From contig CBDUNF010000115.1 in the NCBI GenBank assembly GCA_965368515.1, positions 1-11,017 of the forward strand: 11,017 bases of DNA. The letters are read 5' to 3'. How positions within the stretch are numbered: position 1 is the stretch's first letter; the number at the start of each line of letters is the position of its first letter. The stretch is from JAAETI01 sp965368515 (GTDB lineage Bacteria; Actinomycetota; Acidimicrobiia; Spongiisociales; UBA5794). The notes under the pieces were generated by a model. That model was not told where the DNA came from and ran no database searches. It saw only the letters and a program-made list of their open reading frames with translations. Position numbers and translations under genes: made by a program. This document shows positions 1 to 6,281 of the stretch, piece after piece.

Positions 1-713
1 AGGCTACGGCCAAGAAGGCTACGGCCAAGGAGGCTACGGCTACAAAGGCTGCGGCCAAGAAACCTGCGGCGAAGAAGCCTGCCAAGAAGGCTGCAGCCAA
101 AAAGGCGCCTGCCAAGAAACCTGCGGCGAAGAAGCCTGCCAAGAAGGCGCCTGCTGCGAAGGCGCAGACTCCAAAAAAGGCACCGACTCGACGAGCCAAG
201 AAGGTGGAGAGCCCCTTCTCGGTCGGGGACTATGTCGTCTATCCGCACCATGGTGCTGCGACCATCATCAAACGGGAAAAGATCGAATTTGCGGGAGAGA
301 AGTCCGAGTATTTCGTACTCGAAATCGCAACCGACCAATTGACCGTGCGGGTTCCCGTCGGCAAAGCGGTTGATCTCGGAGTACGTCCGGTTATCTCCCA
401 GAACAAGGCTCGCCAGGTCTTCCGAACATTCAAGGATGAACCACAGGAAGCCGGCAAGAATTGGAGCCGTTGGTACAAGCTGCTCACAGAGAAGATCAAC
501 TCCGGCGACATATTCCAGGTGGCCGAGGTAGTCCGTGACCTGACCTACGCACAGCAGGTCAAAGGGATTTCCCCGGCGCTGAAGAGGATGTTGGCGAAGG
601 CTCGTCTGATCATTATCTCTGAGCTTCGTTTTGCCCTCGACCTCGATGAGGAAGAGGCCGTCAAACGACTTGATCGGGCCCTGCCCAAAGTCGAGATTCC
701 AGAGGAAGTGTGA
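1..713 (+). CDS. carD: CarD-family RNA polymerase-binding transcription regulator with Lys/Ala/Pro-rich N-terminal tail (5' partial)
   Basis: CarD/CdnL proteins bind the RNA polymerase beta subunit through a Tudor-like domain and stabilise open promoter complexes, especially at rRNA and housekeeping promoters. From codon 204 the protein shows the full family layout: FSVGDYVVYPHHGAA opening the polymerase-interacting domain, LTVRVPVGKA, then the helical DNA-binding part with NWSRWYK (containing the conserved promoter-contacting Trp), VAEVVRDL and KRMLAKAR. The same frame stays open from base 3 to 203 with 67 codons made almost only of Lys, Ala, Pro and Thr (AKKPAAKKPAKK-type repeats). None of these codons is ATG, GTG or TTG, so either the start lies before the window and the tail is part of the protein, or translation starts at GTG 204 (169 aa) and the tail is unused. 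I favour the former, because the skew towards KKPA codons is sustained and in frame. The stop overlaps ispD (GTGA). Confidence 0.93.
   Translation, partial: ATAKKATAKEATATKAAAKKPAAKKPAKKAAAKKAPAKKPAAKKPAKKAPAAKAQTPKKAPTRRAKKVESPFSVGDYVVYPHHGAATIIKREKIEFAGEKSEYFVLEIATDQLTVRVPVGKAVDLGVRPVISQNKARQVFRTFKDEPQEAGKNWSRWYKLLTEKINSGDIFQVAEVVRDLTYAQQVKGISPALKRMLAKARLIIISELRFALDLDEEEAVKRLDRALPKVEIPEEV
54..148 (+). repeat. Two exact 38-bp direct repeats within the CarD tail
   Basis: Bases 54-91 and 111-148 are identical over 38 bp and lie 57 bp (19 codons) apart in the same frame, encoding the AKKPAAKKPAKK unit twice. Shorter 15-bp units (AAGGCTACGGCCAAG-like, five codons) precede them at 2-45. The tail therefore looks as though it grew by in-frame slippage or duplication, so its length may vary between strains. 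Confidence 0.9.
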
Positions 714-1357
714 GCGTTCCCCCTGATTCAGCGTCCGTTTGGGGCATCGTCGTCGCCGGCGGATCGGGACTGCGTTTCGGCGGTCCAAAGCATTCGATGG
801 AACTCGAAGGCAAGCCGTTGTGGTCGTGGGGCCGTGACATGCTTGTTGATGCGGGTGTCAGTCACGTGGTGGTTGTCGGCCCGGTTCCGGGCGGAATCCC
901 CGGTGGCAACCGTCGCCGCGACTCCGTAGCCGCCGGTCTTGCTGAGATTCCCGAAGATGTCGATTACGTCATCGTCCACGATGCGGCTCGTCCGCTTGCT
1001 ACGACGACAATGGTCGCGACGATCATCGATACTTTGCTGACTCGTGACGTCGATGGAGTGGCTCCGGCCGTTCCGGTCCGTGACACCCTCAAAGAAGTCG
1101 ACGACAAGGACATCGTCTCCGGCACCTTGCCCCGCGACCACCTCGTTGCGGTGCAGACCCCACAAGGCTTCGTCGCTCACGCCTTGCGTGAGGCCCACGC
1201 GGCCCTCGAGGGCAGCTACACCGACGATGCAGGCATGGTTGAAGAAAACGGTGGGCGGGTCATCGTCGTGCCGGGTGATCCTCGCAACCTCAAGGTTACG
1301 TTCCCCGAAGACCTTGCCGTTGTCCGGGCGCTTGTTGCCGCCGCCGACAACCAGTGA
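710..1357 (+). CDS. ispD: 2-C-methyl-D-erythritol 4-phosphate cytidylyltransferase
   Basis: IspD transfers CMP from CTP to methylerythritol phosphate in the MEP route to IPP and DMAPP, in the cytoplasm. The 215-residue protein has every family landmark in order: nucleotide-binding GGSGLRFGGPKH (residues 17-28, with the catalytic Arg and Lys), RRRDSVAAGL (68-77), VIVHDAARPL (87-96), the VQTPQGF motif (148-154), TDDAGMVE (171-178) and NLKVTFPEDL (193-202). In the first motif the usual PKQ is PKH, a mild variant. The start is GTG 710, placed in a GTGTGA overlap with the carD stop; a GAGGA stretch at 702-706 sits just upstream. ispF follows with another GTGA overlap, so carD-ispD-ispF are probably co-transcribed and translationally coupled. 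Confidence 0.96.
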   Translation: MSVPPDSASVWGIVVAGGSGLRFGGPKHSMELEGKPLWSWGRDMLVDAGVSHVVVVGPVPGGIPGGNRRRDSVAAGLAEIPEDVDYVIVHDAARPLATTTMVATIIDTLLTRDVDGVAPAVPVRDTLKEVDDKDIVSGTLPRDHLVAVQTPQGFVAHALREAHAALEGSYTDDAGMVEENGGRVIVVPGDPRNLKVTFPEDLAVVRALVAAADNQ

Positions 1358-1824
1358 GAGTCGGTTGGGGCTTCGATGCTCACCGGATTGGTGGCGCTGG
1401 TCCAATGCGCATCTGCGGCGTGGTTGTCGACGATGAGCGTGGGCTGATCGGAACGTCTGACGCCGACGTCGCACTTCACGCCGTGGCGGATGCTGTTCTT
1501 GGGGCAGCGGCGCTCGGCGATATCGGCATGTACTTCCCATCAAGCGACCCGCAGTGGGAAGGGGCTGACTCTGGCGACCTCCTGGCGCAGGTGTTCAGAA
1601 TGGTCGACGACCGGGGAATCTCTGTTGCCAGTGTCGATGTCACGATCATCGCCGAGACCGTTCGTATCTCGCCCCACCGTGCAGCGATGCGGCAGCGAAT
1701 TTCCGAGCTATTACGCATGTCAATCAGCCACGTGTCGGTGAAGGCGACGACAACCGACGGCATGGGTTACCTCGGCCGCGACGAAGGGATCGCCGCCACC
1801 GCGGTCGTATCGCTCGATCGCTAG
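1354..1824 (+). CDS. ispF: 2-C-methyl-D-erythritol 2,4-cyclodiphosphate synthase
   Basis: IspF cyclises CDP-methylerythritol 2-phosphate to the cyclodiphosphate with loss of CMP, the second MEP step encoded here. The protein is 156 residues, the normal length. The zinc ligands Asp8, His10 (GFDAH) and His42 (ALHAVADA) are in place, as is ALGDIGMYFPSSDP (53-66) and the TTTDGMGYLGRDEGIAA stretch near the C-terminus. Two normally conserved positions differ: the His of the HSD motif is Thr34 (GTSDAD), and the Glu after ATTT is Asp135. Both are conservative enough that I still expect an active enzyme. The start GTG 1354 overlaps the ispD stop by four bases and has no Shine-Dalgarno of its own, so coupling to ispD is likely. 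The stop overlaps the opposing phosphodiesterase stop. Confidence 0.96.
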   Translation: MRVGWGFDAHRIGGAGPMRICGVVVDDERGLIGTSDADVALHAVADAVLGAAALGDIGMYFPSSDPQWEGADSGDLLAQVFRMVDDRGISVASVDVTIIAETVRISPHRAAMRQRISELLRMSISHVSVKATTTDGMGYLGRDEGIAATAVVSLDR

Positions 1825-2552
1825 AGAGCGCTGAGGACTTCTAGCGCCGCTCGCGGGTCGTTGGAGATGATGCCGTCGATGCCTGCGTTGGCGATGGCCG
1901 CGATGTCAGCCGGATCGTCGACCGTCCAGGCGATTATCCGCAGGCCAGCTGCATGCGCCGTCTCGATGACGCCACCTGCATCGGTGGTCACCGTCGAGAT
2001 ATGCGGAGCTATCCAGCTATGGCCGGCGGTGGCAATGGCCTCGGCACCGCGGGCGATATCGAAGCCCACATCGACCAGCTGACCGGTGACGACGCCCGAG
2101 TCCGCTAGCCGCACCGCCGCAATGGTTCCCGGATTGAACGATGTTACGACCACCCGGTCGTGGATGTCATGGCGGGCGACCCAACGGGCCACAACCCCGG
2201 CCATCTTGTGGCTGGGGTCGAAGTCTGCATCCATCGGGGAGTTTTTGATCTCGACGTTGACGATGAGGTCACCCAGCGCCTCGAGCGCTTCGTCGAGAGT
2301 GGGGAGTTCGGGGTGGGTACGACGAATCGTCTCGAAATCGTGATAGACAAGCGGGCCCATCTCTCCAACGTCGGCGTCGTGGTGGAGGACCACCACCTCG
2401 TCGGCAGTGAATCGGACGTCGAGTTCGACTCCATCGGCCCCATGCGCCAGGGCTAGCTCAAAGGCTTCGATCGAGTTGTCGGCTGCGTGCGCCGATGCGC
2501 CGCGATGTCCAAGAACTAGCGGTCGCTGGGACCGTTTTGGTGAGATCACCAT
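1821..2552 (-). CDS. Glycerophosphodiester phosphodiesterase (GDPD family)
   Basis: GDPD enzymes hydrolyse glycerophosphodiesters to glycerol 3-phosphate and an alcohol on a TIM-barrel fold with a divalent metal. In this 243-residue protein the catalytic LGHRGAS (residues 14-20, His16/Arg17), the metal-binding VELDV (42-46), VLHHDADV (55-62, second catalytic His) and VEIK (100-103) are all visible, followed by AWTVDDP (208-214) and GIISNDP (227-233) near the end of the barrel. The common PENT motif after the first His reads ADNS. No signal peptide or membrane segment is seen, so it is probably cytoplasmic and acts in phospholipid turnover. It is encoded against the flow of the housekeeping block: its stop shares CTAG with the ispF stop and its ATG is 54 bp from the cysS ATG. 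A GGGGG run lies a few bases upstream of the ATG as a weak ribosome site. Confidence 0.92.
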   Translation of the reverse strand: MVISPKRSQRPLVLGHRGASAHAADNSIEAFELALAHGADGVELDVRFTADEVVVLHHDADVGEMGPLVYHDFETIRRTHPELPTLDEALEALGDLIVNVEIKNSPMDADFDPSHKMAGVVARWVARHDIHDRVVVTSFNPGTIAAVRLADSGVVTGQLVDVGFDIARGAEAIATAGHSWIAPHISTVTTDAGGVIETAHAAGLRIIAWTVDDPADIAAIANAGIDGIISNDPRAALEVLSAL

Positions 2553-2606
2553 CTACCCCCGGGTTGTTCCACCCAACGGTAGTTGAGCGCTGATACCATC
2601 CCGCCC
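2553..2606. promoter_or_regulatory. Divergent intergenic region; possible leaderless -10 for cysS
   Basis: This 54-bp gap must hold the starts of two divergent genes. Towards cysS, TACCAT (2594-2599) fits the TAnnnT pattern of an actinobacterial -10 box and ends seven bases before ATG 2607, the spacing expected for a leaderless transcript; no Shine-Dalgarno precedes that ATG. I find no convincing -35 box at standard spacing. Towards the phosphodiesterase gene, TACCGT on the minus strand is a weak -10 candidate. Confidence 0.35.
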
Positions 2607-4010
2607 ATGCGCATCTTCAATACTCTCGGACGTACCCTTCAAGACTTCGAACCGCGTGACGCGGGCAAGGTCTCGATGTACGTCTGTGGAGCCACCGTGC
2701 AGTCGCATCCCCACGTCGGCCACGGGCGTTTCGCCGTGGTGTTCGACGTGGTGCGTCGTTACTTCGAATGGCTGGGTTACGAAGTGACGTATGTTCAGAA
2801 TGTGACCGATGTTGATGACAAGATCATCAACGCAGCCAACGAGATGGGCCTCACCATCGAGGAAGTCGTTGCGATCGCCGACAGCGCGTTCCGTTCCGCC
2901 TTTGAGTCGCTGCGTATTGCTCCACCCGACATTGAACCGCGGGCGACCGAGCACATCCCTGAGATGATCGAGATGATCGAACAGCTGATCGAGCGGGGCC
3001 ACGCATACGCCGCCGGCGGCGACGTGTACTTCAGCGTTCGCAGCTTCCCCGAGTACGGCAAGCTTTCGGGGCGCAACATTGACGACCTCCGCAGCGGCGA
3101 GCGTATTGAGCCGGGGGAGCACAAGCGTGACCCGCTTGATTTCGCCGTGTGGAAGGGCGCCAAGCCCGGTGAGCCCGAATGGGACTCGCCGTGGGGGCCG
3201 GGTCGGCCGGGATGGCATATCGAGTGCTCGGCGATGGCTAACAAGTATCTGGGCGACGGTTTTGATATCCACGGCGGCGGTCACGACCTTGTTTTCCCTC
3301 ATCATGAGAACGAAATCGCCCAGGCCGAGGCCGCCGGCCACGTTCCATTTGTGCGCTATTGGATGCACAACGGGTTGTTGAACCTTTCCGGCGAGAAGAT
3401 GTCCAAGTCAACCGGTCACGTTGTTGACCTGGTCGAGGGCATCGAGAAGTACACGCCGGGCGCGGTGCGTCTCTTCTATCTGCGGACCCACTATCGCAAG
3501 CCGGTCGAGTTCAGTGAGGATGCGCTGGTAGATGCGAGGGGATCGCTCGATCGCATTTGGGCCTTCCGGCGGCGTGTCGACGGTCCCGTAGAGGATGAGC
3601 CTTTGGAGTCAGCGATCGACTTGTTCAAAGGTGCGATGGACAATGATCTCGACAACGCCGGTGCGCTCGCTGTCCTCTTCGACGTGATCCGGGAGGGAAA
3701 CCGTCGTCTCGATGGTGGCGAGGACGCGGGACCATGGGTGGCCGCCTACGACGAGATCACCGAGGTACTCGGCCTAGCCGAGGCGGCGGTGGCCCTCGAC
3801 GATATCAATGATGCGATTGGCGCCCTGGCCGCCGAACTGGGTGCGCCGGGAGTGAGCGGTGAGAGCGCTGTCAACGCGCTCATCGAATTGCGAGCGACCG
3901 CAAGAGCTAATCGTGATTGGGCATTGGCCGACCAGATTCGGGACGGTCTCGCCGAAGTTGACATCGTATTGGAGGACACGTCTGATGGCGTCCGCTGGCA
4001 TAGGAGATAG
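2607..4010 (+). CDS. cysS: Cysteinyl-tRNA synthetase
   Basis: This class I aminoacyl-tRNA synthetase charges tRNA-Cys. From ATG 2607 the protein has 467 residues, typical for CysRS and longer than the related mycothiol ligase MshC. The HIGH motif is HVGH (36-39), KMSKS is exact (264-268), and the four zinc ligands that select cysteine are present: Cys27 (YVCGAT), Cys207 (GWHIECSAM), His232 and Glu236 (VFPHHENEIAQAEA). TDVDDKI (67-73) is also typical. I chose ATG 2607 over in-frame TTG 2583 because it yields the standard MRIFNTLGR opening and lies at leaderless distance from a TACCAT box. The gene overlaps the downstream methyltransferase by 26 bases, so the two are very probably co-transcribed. 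Confidence 0.96.
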   Translation: MRIFNTLGRTLQDFEPRDAGKVSMYVCGATVQSHPHVGHGRFAVVFDVVRRYFEWLGYEVTYVQNVTDVDDKIINAANEMGLTIEEVVAIADSAFRSAFESLRIAPPDIEPRATEHIPEMIEMIEQLIERGHAYAAGGDVYFSVRSFPEYGKLSGRNIDDLRSGERIEPGEHKRDPLDFAVWKGAKPGEPEWDSPWGPGRPGWHIECSAMANKYLGDGFDIHGGGHDLVFPHHENEIAQAEAAGHVPFVRYWMHNGLLNLSGEKMSKSTGHVVDLVEGIEKYTPGAVRLFYLRTHYRKPVEFSEDALVDARGSLDRIWAFRRRVDGPVEDEPLESAIDLFKGAMDNDLDNAGALAVLFDVIREGNRRLDGGEDAGPWVAAYDEITEVLGLAEAAVALDDINDAIGALAAELGAPGVSGESAVNALIELRATARANRDWALADQIRDGLAEVDIVLEDTSDGVRWHRR

Positions 4011-4740
4011 CCTCGAGGGCTTTCACGCGGTCAGGGCCGCTCTGGACGCCGGCAGAGTAACCAGTATCCGAATCGAGAATTCTCGGATTCGTCGCAACGA
4101 CTACGGCCAGTTGGTCCACGATGCCGTAGCTGCCGGGATCCCGGTCAAGCGAGTCCAAGATGTACGTGACGGTGCCGTTACCGCGGCGCCGCAGGGGATC
4201 GTGGCGCGGGCCCGGCCGATTCCGTTCACGCCGATCGAAAAAGCAGTCAAAGCATCAAAGCCGCCGGCAGTCCTAGTTCTCGATCATCTGGAGGATCCGC
4301 GCAATATTGGTGCGATTGCGCGCACGATGGTGGCTGCCGGTTGGAAGACTCTCGTCCTGCCGGAACGGCGTTCGGCGCCTTTGGGCCCGACGGCCTTCAA
4401 GGCTGCGGTCGGGGCTTTCGAGCATCTGGTCATAACCGAGGTCAAGTCAACCGCTGATGCGCTGCGCCGGTTGCGCAAGATGGGAATCTGGCTCGTAGGT
4501 CTCGATGGTGAGGGCGAGCGCTCTCTGTTCCGTCTAGACCTACTGACCGAGCCAGTCGCCCTCGTGATCGGCGCCGAGGGCAAAGGGGTGACCCGCCTGG
4601 CCAAGGACCTGGTGGATGTCCTCGTCCACATCCCCATCAGTCCCGACATCGAGAGCCTCAATGCGTCGGTTGCAGCGTCGCTGGGTTTGTACGAAGTTAG
4701 CCGGATGCGAGGCACTAAACTCAGCGGCCCGCTGGCGTAG
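3985..4740 (+). CDS. rlmB: TrmH/SpoU-family RNA 2'-O-methyltransferase (RlmB-like, 23S rRNA G2251 type)
   Basis: SPOUT-class enzymes of this family 2'-O-methylate a guanosine in 23S rRNA (RlmB) or G18 in tRNA (TrmH). This 251-residue protein has an N-terminal substrate-binding domain (about 1-80, opening EGFHAVRAAL and ending PQGIVARARP) followed by the knotted catalytic domain with its three motifs: LEDPRNIGAIART (102-114, catalytic Arg), LVIGAEGKGV (193-202) and IESLNASVAASLGLYE (222-237). The N-terminal domain favours RlmB over TrmH; the exact target is inferred. ATG 3985 is preceded by GGAGGA at 3971-3976 with eight bases spacing, which sets the start although the frame is open further upstream. 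The gene overlaps cysS at its 5' end. Its last codons, Leu-Ala-stop, coincide with the first ten bases of tRNA-Thr. Confidence 0.93.
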   Translation: MASAGIGDSLEGFHAVRAALDAGRVTSIRIENSRIRRNDYGQLVHDAVAAGIPVKRVQDVRDGAVTAAPQGIVARARPIPFTPIEKAVKASKPPAVLVLDHLEDPRNIGAIARTMVAAGWKTLVLPERRSAPLGPTAFKAAVGAFEHLVITEVKSTADALRRLRKMGIWLVGLDGEGERSLFRLDLLTEPVALVIGAEGKGVTRLAKDLVDVLVHIPISPDIESLNASVAASLGLYEVSRMRGTKLSGPLA

Positions 4741-4807
4741 CTCAGTCCGGCAGAGCAGCTGATTTGTAATCAGCAGGTCATGGGTTCGAATCCCTTCGCC
4801 AGCTCCA
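4731..4807 (+). tRNA. tRNA-Thr (anticodon TGT)
   Basis: A complete cloverleaf can be folded: acceptor arms GCTGGCG (4731-4737) and CGCCAGC pair over seven bases, D-stem GCTC/GAGC, anticodon stem GCTGA/TCAGC around loop TTTGTAA with anticodon TGT (reads ACA, Thr), five-base variable loop, T-arm with loop TTCGAAT, discriminator T and an encoded CCA (4805-4807). The T-stem ATGGG/CCCTT has a U-U mismatch at 50:64. The 5' ten bases are shared with the end of the rlmB-like gene, whose TAG stop is tRNA bases 8-10. TAAACT at 4716-4721 is a possible -10 box that would start transcription at or just before the mature 5' end, but its -35 is poor. Confidence 0.97.
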
Positions 4808-4812
4808 CAGGA

Positions 4813-4850
4813 CCCCCCTTTCTCTTGGGGGGCTCGTGGGCATTTTGCCC
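4813..4850 (+). terminator. Hairpin pair downstream of tRNA-Thr
   Basis: CCCCCC (4813-4818), an 8-base pyrimidine loop and GGGGGG (4827-4832) form a strong GC stem six bases after the tRNA CCA. A second small hairpin, GGGCA-TTT-TGCCC, follows at 4838-4850. There is no U-tract after the first stem, so it may act as a U-tract-less terminator or as a 3' trailer structure for tRNA processing. Confidence 0.6.
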
Positions 4851-4898
4851 GGTCCCCTCCAGGTCTTCATTGATCAGCGTCCATCGGCCTACGGGGCA

Positions 4899-4927
4899 TT
4901 GCCAGAACCCCCGATACATGATACTGT
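4899..4927 (+). promoter_or_regulatory. Sigma70-type promoter for the USP-CBS operon
   Basis: TTGCCA (4899-4904) and TACTGT (4922-4927) are separated by exactly 17 bases and match the -35 and TAnnnT -10 patterns. Transcription would begin near 4934, leaving a leader of about 90 bases before ATG 5023. This is the best-matched promoter in the window and lies between the tRNA terminator and the next gene, as expected for the start of a new unit. Confidence 0.65.
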
Positions 4928-4999
4928 TCTCGTGTATTGGACATCGTACGTGGACCGACCTGTGGGGACGCCGGTTACTGCCTGCTCTCGACCGGCTCG

Positions 5000-5016
5000 T
5001 GCCGCTGGACCGGAGG
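5000..5016 (+). repeat. 17-bp repeat containing the ribosome binding site, copy 1
   Basis: TGCCGCTGGACCGGAGG here is identical to 5955-5971. In both places the terminal GGAGG is the Shine-Dalgarno of an ATG six or seven bases further on (5023 here). It helps fix 5023 as the start of the USP-CBS gene. Confidence 0.85.
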
Positions 5017-5022
5017 TACGGG

Positions 5023-5979
5023 ATGCCTGCCACCAAGGAATCGGCCGTTCCGCTTGGGACATCGGGTCTTGGTCGCGTGGCCTGGACTCGGGGCCTCGGC
5101 TGTCTGCCGCTAGCGGAGCGTCTCGACGACGGACCTCCGATCGCGATCAGTGGGGATCTCCAGCGCAGTTGTGTCACTGATCGTGTAGACCTGCTGGTAG
5201 CGCGACGTTTTGGCAGCTTTGATCTCGTGCCTGTGGCGGTCCCGCACCAAGTCGACTTCGGCAACGTGTGTGCGGTCACCGCCGCGGTGGGGGAGGGTCC
5301 GCACGCGCCGCTTGCAGCTGCGGTAGCTGCTCGGCTGGCACTCGCCCTGGGTGTGCCTGGAGAGCTCGCCACGGTGTACCGCTCCTATGAGGAGATGCCT
5401 TTGGCATTGGATCGTCTAGAACGGCTCTCGCGTGACTATCCCCATCTTGGGCACCGCGCTACCAAGGAATCGACGGCGGTCAAGCTCATCGACAGTCTTG
5501 CCCCGTCCACGCTGCTCATCGTTGGCGCCCCGGGAGGATCGTGGTTTCAGCGACAGATCTATGGCCCCGGACACCGGCTGCTCGTCGCGGCTCCAGCCGG
5601 TGCCATTGCAGTACGGAGCGCCCCGCGTCGCTGCTATCACGAAGCCGTCGAGCCCGCCGGGATCGCCGTTGGTCCTCGACTCACCGTAGGCGACGCCCTC
5701 AGGGTCGTCGCCCACCAAGTTGTGCCGGTCGCCGATAACGGTCACCTCGTCGGGATGCTGCGAGCCACCGCCATGACAGAAGTACCGTCCGAGACACGCG
5801 TGGCCCACGTGATGGAACCCGCCGTTGCGGTTACCTCCACCGAACGGGTCAGCGCTGCCGGAGAACTCGCTGAGTTCCTCGAACACAGTCCGGTCCCGGT
5901 GGTTGATCCCGACGGCCGACTGATCGGCGTCATACCCAGCGGCACGGACCAGGTTGCCGCTGGACCGGAGGCTGTCTGA
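5023..5979 (+). CDS. Universal-stress-like and CBS-pair domain protein
   Basis: No enzyme activity is recognised. In the 318-residue protein, residues about 82-199 resemble a universal stress protein fold: CAVTAAVGEG opens it, SLAPSTLLIVGAP (158-170) and the closing GHRLLVAAPAGAIAVRS (183-199) match the USP pattern of a nucleotide-binding loop followed by a final beta strand. Residues about 212-310 carry two CBS-like halves: VGDALRVV...VVPVADNGHLVGML, then VAHVMEPAVAVTSTERVSAAGELAEFL with VPVVDPDGRLIGVI. CBS pairs usually sense adenine nucleotides, so a stress or energy-status sensor is plausible (inference). The first 80 residues are not assigned. ATG 5023 is chosen because GGAGG lies six bases upstream; the frame is open further back but into the tRNA. 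It heads a unit with two small downstream genes. Alternatives: a degenerate CBS regulator without ligand binding. Confidence 0.78.
   Translation: MPATKESAVPLGTSGLGRVAWTRGLGCLPLAERLDDGPPIAISGDLQRSCVTDRVDLLVARRFGSFDLVPVAVPHQVDFGNVCAVTAAVGEGPHAPLAAAVAARLALALGVPGELATVYRSYEEMPLALDRLERLSRDYPHLGHRATKESTAVKLIDSLAPSTLLIVGAPGGSWFQRQIYGPGHRLLVAAPAGAIAVRSAPRRCYHEAVEPAGIAVGPRLTVGDALRVVAHQVVPVADNGHLVGMLRATAMTEVPSETRVAHVMEPAVAVTSTERVSAAGELAEFLEHSPVPVVDPDGRLIGVIPSGTDQVAAGPEAV
5955..5971 (+). repeat. 17-bp repeat containing the ribosome binding site, copy 2
   Basis: Exact second copy of the 5000-5016 element, inside the last codons of the USP-CBS gene. Its GGAGG (5967-5971) sits seven bases before ATG 5979 of the small ORF. 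Confidence 0.85.
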
Positions 5980-6089
5980 TGTACGATCGAAATAGCCGCA
6001 CTCGCACCGGGTTGCGTAGCCGAGATGCCTCGGACCTGATACGACGCTTGGTCAGAGATGTGCGGCAACCAAGGAGTGACACGCTATGA
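5979..6089 (+). CDS. Small basic protein of 36 residues, function unknown
   Basis: This short ORF is supported by its context rather than by homology. Its ATG overlaps the USP-CBS stop (TGATG), GGAGG lies seven bases upstream, and its TGA overlaps the next ATG (ATGA, 6086-6089). The peptide is rich in Arg and Asp, opening MYDRNSRTRTG, with a likely short amphipathic helix ASDLIRRLVRDVR in the middle; there is no membrane segment or cysteine. It could be a true small protein co-made with its neighbours, or a coupling leader ORF that delivers ribosomes to the membrane protein downstream. I do not recognise a family. Confidence 0.55.
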   Translation: MYDRNSRTRTGLRSRDASDLIRRLVRDVRQPRSDTL

Positions 6090-6250
6090 CTCCGAAACCC
6101 CGAAACCCGGGCGCGATCCGACGGATCAAACCGGACCTTCCCACTCGCCGAGAAAGCATCCGCGACATGACTCGGGTGGCCATGATTCTGGTCGCGCTGA
6201 TCGTCGCGCTCATCGCATACGGAGCTATCTTCCCCGAGCCAGCCTTCTGA
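6086..6250 (+). CDS. Small single-pass membrane protein of 54 residues, function unknown
   Basis: ATG 6086 has AAGGAG at 6071-6076, nine bases upstream, and overlaps the stop of the preceding 36-codon ORF by ATGA. The peptide starts with a basic, proline-containing stretch (MTPKPRNPGAIRRIKPDL, cytoplasmic by the positive-inside rule), followed by RRESIRDMTR and one hydrophobic helix VAMILVALIVALIAYGAIF (about residues 32-50), ending in a very short tail EPAF. Such tail-anchored miniproteins often modulate a partner or sense the membrane; here the co-encoded USP-CBS protein is the natural candidate partner (inference). A terminator follows at 6282, so it is the last gene of the unit. No family recognised. 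Confidence 0.7.
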   Translation: MTPKPRNPGAIRRIKPDLPTRRESIRDMTRVAMILVALIVALIAYGAIFPEPAF

Positions 6251-6281
6251 CGGCACGGTACTTCCTCGATGCCGGAGGCCC

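Noticed and set aside
1..148. CRISPR or other mobile repeat array
   Set aside because: Repeats are in-frame codon repeats of Lys/Ala/Pro without spacers.
728..1543. Long open frame on the minus strand across ispD and ispF (271 codons)
   Set aside because: Arg/Asp-rich, no recognisable motif, entirely antisense to two well-identified genes; a product of their codon bias.
2553..2606. T-box riboswitch before cysS
   Set aside because: The gap is only 54 bases and has no specifier stem or T-box sequence.
2553..3368. Long open frame on the minus strand across the first half of cysS (271 codons)
   Set aside because: Antisense to a certain gene and not similar to any family.
3859..3984. N-terminal extension of the rlmB-like gene within cysS
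   Set aside because: The family fold starts at about residue 8 after ATG 3985, which has GGAGGA at the right distance.
4780..5022. N-terminal extension of the USP-CBS gene back into the tRNA
   Set aside because: The frame is open but crosses the tRNA, the terminator hairpin and the promoter, and a well-spaced GGAGG points to ATG 5023.
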